Shown here: piece after piece, positions 60,882-64,000 of the stretch
Layout: each line of letters opens with the position of its first letter
Position numbering within the stretch: position 1 is the first letter of the stretch
From: an uncultured Bizionia sp.
GTDB taxonomy: Bacteria > Bacteroidota > Bacteroidia > Flavobacteriales > Flavobacteriaceae
NCBI GenBank assembly: GCA_947496215.1
Contig: CANMCF010000015.1
Coordinates: forward strand, 45,434-109,433
DNA length: 64,000 bases
Direction: 5' to 3'
The notes under the pieces: generated by a model
What the model saw: only the letters and a program-made list of their open reading frames with translations
What the model was told of the DNA's origin: nothing
The model's database searches: none
Translations under genes and position numbers: made by a program

Positions 60882-63218
60882 TTACCTTATGAGAGCAAAA
60901 TGCCCACGGTATTCTTTTCCGTTTGTCTGTGTTATGAGGAACCAATAATCATCACTTGGCAATGTTTTTCCATTCAAGGTTCCGTTCCAGCCAAGTAAAG
61001 GATTGACAGAGCGAATTAATTTGCCGTAACGATTGAAGATTTGAATTTTTAGTTGGGAATTGAATTGTTGGTTCACTCCATAAGGCTTCCAAGTATCGTG
61101 TACATTATCCCCATTTGGAGTAAAATACTGAGGGAAGCCTAAAATTGAAAAGCTAATGAAAGTACTACCACATCCCATTTTGTCCCTAATATAGATGGTG
61201 TGAAAACCTGGAGCTAGACCGCTAAAGGTGTTTTCATCTTGATACGAACCATTCTCATTGTCTATGGCATATTCATAATTGCCAACTTCAGAAACCGTTA
61301 TTGTAGCCGTATTGTTTGAAGTAAGTTCTGTGTAATCCAAGTTTTCAACTGTAGGAGCTTCAGAAGCAGAAACCGTTATCTCTCTTATGTTCGAACAGCC
61401 ATTTGCCGATGTTACGACCACTATATAGGTACCTATTTCATTGATGTCAATGAAACTGGATGTAACACTGGTGTCTACCCCATTAAATAACCATTGGTAA
61501 CTATAATTGGTTGGAGAGTCGTTTAGTACTCCAGCCAGTATTGTTTGTGTTTCAGGAAAGGTATTTAAACAATATAATATGGACTCGTCCTCTAATAATT
61601 CAGGACTAGGTAAGACATTCAAAGTCAATGGAGATATAGCATAACATTGATTTGTTTCTGTGGTTACCTTTACGAAAATGTCTTCAGAGTCCGGTAATGT
61701 ATTCGTGTAATCCCCAGCAAGGATATTGGTATTTGAAAAGGCATCATCCAATGTTTGAAAAAAGGAGATGTTCGAGTTGGTTGGAACCAAGGGAATGATT
61801 TGAGTGCTTATGTCGTTTAAATCGAAAGAAGCAAATCCATCTACAATCTCTCCATCGCAAGAGTCGACATCTTGAAGGGGCAATATGTTTGTTGAAATGG
61901 CCAAAGTAATTTCAGCTACGGATGAGCAACCAGACAATTGATTGATTACATTGGCGTAAACGATTTCCGAAATGTTGGTGTTGTCATATGAATTGGGTTG
62001 TGAGATTGCATTGTTGCCCATTTCGGCATCAGCTAGGGTGTTGTAAAAGTTAGAAACATCTAAATTGTTGTCATTGTTGATGATATCTTGTGTGGCATCA
62101 AACAGATTGTATGTAGTAAATCCATCTAAATCAATATCACAAGAGATTAAAGTTGTATTGAATACTATGGGGGTTTGTGCATATTCGACAATGATTTCAC
62201 CAAAGGAAATACAACCGTTGTCCAATGTGACTTCTACGTTGTAAGTACCAGCTTGGGTAACGAACAATGTGGCATTGGTTTCAGTTGTTAGTTCGATGCC
62301 GTCTTTAAACCATTTGTAAGTCGTCATTCCAGACTGAAAAGCATTTAAAGTTATGGTATCATTTTCGCAAACGGGATTTTGGTTAGCCAATAATCTATCG
62401 GGGCCTAGATTTGTATTGAGCTGAAAACTGCCTGCTTCAAGAAAAACAGCGGAGTCAAAACGAAAATTCTGTTCATCTGCGATAACCAGTTTTACATGGT
62501 ACGTTTCATTAGGTATTATATTGGCAGTAGCTGTTAATATTTTGGTTTGCCCATTGAAATTTATGGGTGACACATTGCCATTGAAGCTTTCGAAATAGAT
62601 TTCATTTTCTGCTTCACAAGCATTGGGTATTTCTGGGTGTACTGTAGTTACTTTTACAGGAGTCGAAGTATTGGGAACCAAAGCTATGTTCTCATAATTC
62701 GTATCACTAGCAGGGCGAATTAAAAAACCAAATAAATCTGAAAACTGACAGGTATTCGGATTACCCTCTTGGTATTCTTCTGATGCAAAAATATATCTAA
62801 AACTAACTTGATCGGCAATGGATGTAAAGTCGAATTCTAAAATAGTCGCATTGAGTGTATTGTTTTCTTGAAGGACATTTTCTAAATCTGGATCTCCAGA
62901 CCAATTGGGAGCATCGTCATCACTTAAAGTCGTATTGGGACCTTGAACATTTTCTAACCTTCCAGTACTTAATACGATACCGCTTTGAAAAGGGAAGATA
63001 GTTCCCGAAGCATCGAAAAAACCATAACTTTGATCTGCACCATTAAAATCTCCTCCAACGGCATTGGTGACTTGAACATTGGTGATGCAGTTACTGTCTA
63101 TTAAAACATCTTCGATAAGTTGTTGTGGAGTATGACTTTGACTATCAACAGAAATGTTCTGTGAAGTAGCAGTTAAAAAGCATAAGAACATTAAAAAGAA
63201 TACTGAACCCCTCATCAA
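60882..63218 (-). CDS. T9SS type B sorted surface protein with choice-of-anchor L domain
   Basis: A 778-residue secreted protein. Signal peptide 1-19 is followed by a choice-of-anchor L domain at about 25-265 (VLIDSNCITNVQVTNAVGGD, GIVLSTGR, FRYIFASEEYQEG, FGFLIRP), Ig/PKD-like segments (for example CENDTITLNAFQSGMTTYKWFKDG and NGCSNIREITVSA), repeated disulfide-prone LISCDIDLDGF and DVDSCDGEIVDGF units, and a C-terminal type B sorting domain from about 694 (YFTPNGDNVHDTW to GHFALIR). Type B sorted proteins, such as SprB-like adhesins, stay attached to the surface. Codon use is AT-rich, unlike the similar protein just upstream. Confidence 0.93.
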   Translation of the reverse strand: MMRGSVFFLMFLCFLTATSQNISVDSQSHTPQQLIEDVLIDSNCITNVQVTNAVGGDFNGADQSYGFFDASGTIFPFQSGIVLSTGRLENVQGPNTTLSDDDAPNWSGDPDLENVLQENNTLNATILEFDFTSIADQVSFRYIFASEEYQEGNPNTCQFSDLFGFLIRPASDTNYENIALVPNTSTPVKVTTVHPEIPNACEAENEIYFESFNGNVSPINFNGQTKILTATANIIPNETYHVKLVIADEQNFRFDSAVFLEAGSFQLNTNLGPDRLLANQNPVCENDTITLNAFQSGMTTYKWFKDGIELTTETNATLFVTQAGTYNVEVTLDNGCISFGEIIVEYAQTPIVFNTTLISCDIDLDGFTTYNLFDATQDIINNDNNLDVSNFYNTLADAEMGNNAISQPNSYDNTNISEIVYANVINQLSGCSSVAEITLAISTNILPLQDVDSCDGEIVDGFASFDLNDISTQIIPLVPTNSNISFFQTLDDAFSNTNILAGDYTNTLPDSEDIFVKVTTETNQCYAISPLTLNVLPSPELLEDESILYCLNTFPETQTILAGVLNDSPTNYSYQWLFNGVDTSVTSSFIDINEIGTYIVVVTSANGCSNIREITVSASEAPTVENLDYTELTSNNTATITVSEVGNYEYAIDNENGSYQDENTFSGLAPGFHTIYIRDKMGCGSTFISFSILGFPQYFTPNGDNVHDTWKPYGVNQQFNSQLKIQIFNRYGKLIRSVNPLLGWNGTLNGKTLPSDDYWFLITQTNGKEYRGHFALIR

Positions 63219-63286
63219 TCACAATTAGATTGCAAATATAAGTAAGGATTCAGTATTTTATTGTTCAAAAAATGTTAAAGTCGGTG

Positions 63287-64000
63287 CTATCTCTTCAAAG
63301 CAAAATGCGCCTTGAAGGTCTTCTTCTGGTCCGTGTTTGGTTCCCTGTAGTCCACGGTGAACCAATAGGTGCTGTTCGGCATCGGGTTCCCGTTGTAGGT
63401 CCCGTTCCATCCCTCACCAGTCGGGCTGAGCTGCTTCAAGAGCTTACCATAGCGGTCGAAGATGTAGATCACCGCATCGGGTTGGTCCTTTATCCCATAG
63501 ATGTTCCAGGTGTCGTGGTAGCCATCGTCGTTTGGCGTGAAGTAATGCGGGTAGTCCATCACCGTCATGGTGATCGAGGCCTCCCCACATCCGTTGACGT
63601 CCCTCACGGTGATAATGTGCTCGCCAGCGGCCACGTCGGTGAATGTGTACGTCCCGTCGTTCGGTGTGTTGGATTCCCAAGGGCCGCCATCCAGGCTGAA
63701 CTCGTATTGTGCAATGGTGTTGGTGGCCGTCGTGGTGGCCGTCACCAGTATGTCGTGTTGGTCTGCAAAGGCCAAGGTGGTCACCTCCGCACTTAGTACC
63801 GGTGGTTCGCTCACCTCCACCACGGTCACCGTGTTGGGGTCTCCCACGATCGTGGAACAGCCTTGCGCACTGGTCACCACCACGGAGTAGGTCCCACCCT
63901 CGGTTGGGGTGATGCTGCCCATGTCCGCATATTGTGGTTGCTCCACGCCATCGAGGTACCACACGAAGGTGTAACCGTCGGCAGCACTCAAGCCCGTGTC
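63287..64000 (-). CDS. T9SS type B sorted protein, GC-rich, 5' end outside window
   Basis: The last 237 codons of a large exported protein that runs off the right edge. It contains an Ig/PKD-like repeat (GYTFVWYLDGVEQ ... GTYSVVVTSAQGCSTIVGD), a second strand-rich unit (AQYEFSLDGGPWES ... GTYTFTDVAAGEHIITVRDVNGCGEA), and a C-terminal type B sorting domain (YFTPNDDGYHDTWNIYGI ... FKAHFALKR) very like that of the next gene. Its DNA is about 57% G+C by eye, with G or C at most third codon positions, against about 30% nearby. The AT-rich 3' flank begins right at the stop. Confidence 0.9.
   Translation of the reverse strand, partial: DTGLSAADGYTFVWYLDGVEQPQYADMGSITPTEGGTYSVVVTSAQGCSTIVGDPNTVTVVEVSEPPVLSAEVTTLAFADQHDILVTATTTATNTIAQYEFSLDGGPWESNTPNDGTYTFTDVAAGEHIITVRDVNGCGEASITMTVMDYPHYFTPNDDGYHDTWNIYGIKDQPDAVIYIFDRYGKLLKQLSPTGEGWNGTYNGNPMPNSTYWFTVDYREPNTDQKKTFKAHFALKR

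Noticed and set aside
63272..63962. Long frames on both strands (172-174 codons) in the GC-rich right end
   Set aside because: GC-rich coding DNA has few stops in other frames; only the minus-strand frame ending at 63287 shows a recognisable sorting domain and Ig-like repeats.
1..64000. CRISPR array, tRNA, rRNA, insertion sequence or prophage
   Set aside because: No regularly spaced repeats, cloverleaf-like sequences with CCA-type ends, transposase or phage structural genes, or terminal inverted repeats flanking a gene were found on reading both strands; a tRNA scan was not possible here.

Overview
The window is a chromosomal stretch from a member of the Flavobacteriaceae (Bacteroidota). The evidence is AT-rich DNA (about 30% G+C on a line counted by eye, 62041-62100), proteins ending in type IX secretion (T9SS) sorting domains, many lipoproteins, TPR-type sensor kinases, promoter -7 boxes of the Bacteroidota form TAnnTTTG, and an FtsH-CdsA-PSD block of the kind usual in this family. 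Species cannot be named from sequence alone. No rRNA, tRNA, CRISPR array, insertion sequence, phage or origin was seen.

Layout. 1-8.3 kb: a left-truncated M28 peptidase leads an SDR/HAD/thioredoxin cluster; a lipoprotein and membrane-protein pair, a DUF4349 lipoprotein, a citrulline-type hydrolase and a TPR histidine kinase follow. 8.8-18.9 kb: argS, a T9SS-exported PKD protein, a SprT-like metalloprotein, mannose-1-phosphate guanylyltransferase, a DUF389 membrane protein, an MlaEF-like ABC pair and a PafA-type phosphatase. 18.9-20.1 kb is a decaying patch: a gene with an in-frame TGA in its signal peptide plus a short orphan frame. 20.1-24.9 kb (minus strand): rsfS, ftsH, a LUD protein, cdsA, psd and an acyl-CoA-binding protein, a membrane-lipid and quality-control block. 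25-34.3 kb: birA, pyrE, Nudix, a methyltransferase, M1 and M14 peptidases and a SulP transporter.

34.4-43.8 kb is the most distinctive part: four consecutive paralogous hybrid histidine kinases of 721-732 residues. Each has a signal peptide, periplasmic TPRs, one membrane helix, a kinase core and a receiver. None has a DNA-binding output, and no response regulator or Hpt gene is nearby. A fifth TPR kinase, without a receiver, lies at 6.2-8.3 kb.

43.8-55.4 kb is mostly housekeeping: coaD, ddl, a PASTA protein, an RluA-type pseudouridine synthase, YaaA, a UDG-like protein, RDD, DinB and VOC proteins, lysA and sucC. 55.5-58.8 kb holds a tandem pair of small secreted paralogs, the second broken by an in-frame TAA, then a T9SS protein, a DUF1456 protein and a TerB-like protein. 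58.8-64 kb (minus strand): uvrB and two T9SS type B surface proteins. The last one runs off the right edge and is written in DNA of about 57% G+C, sharply unlike everything else here.
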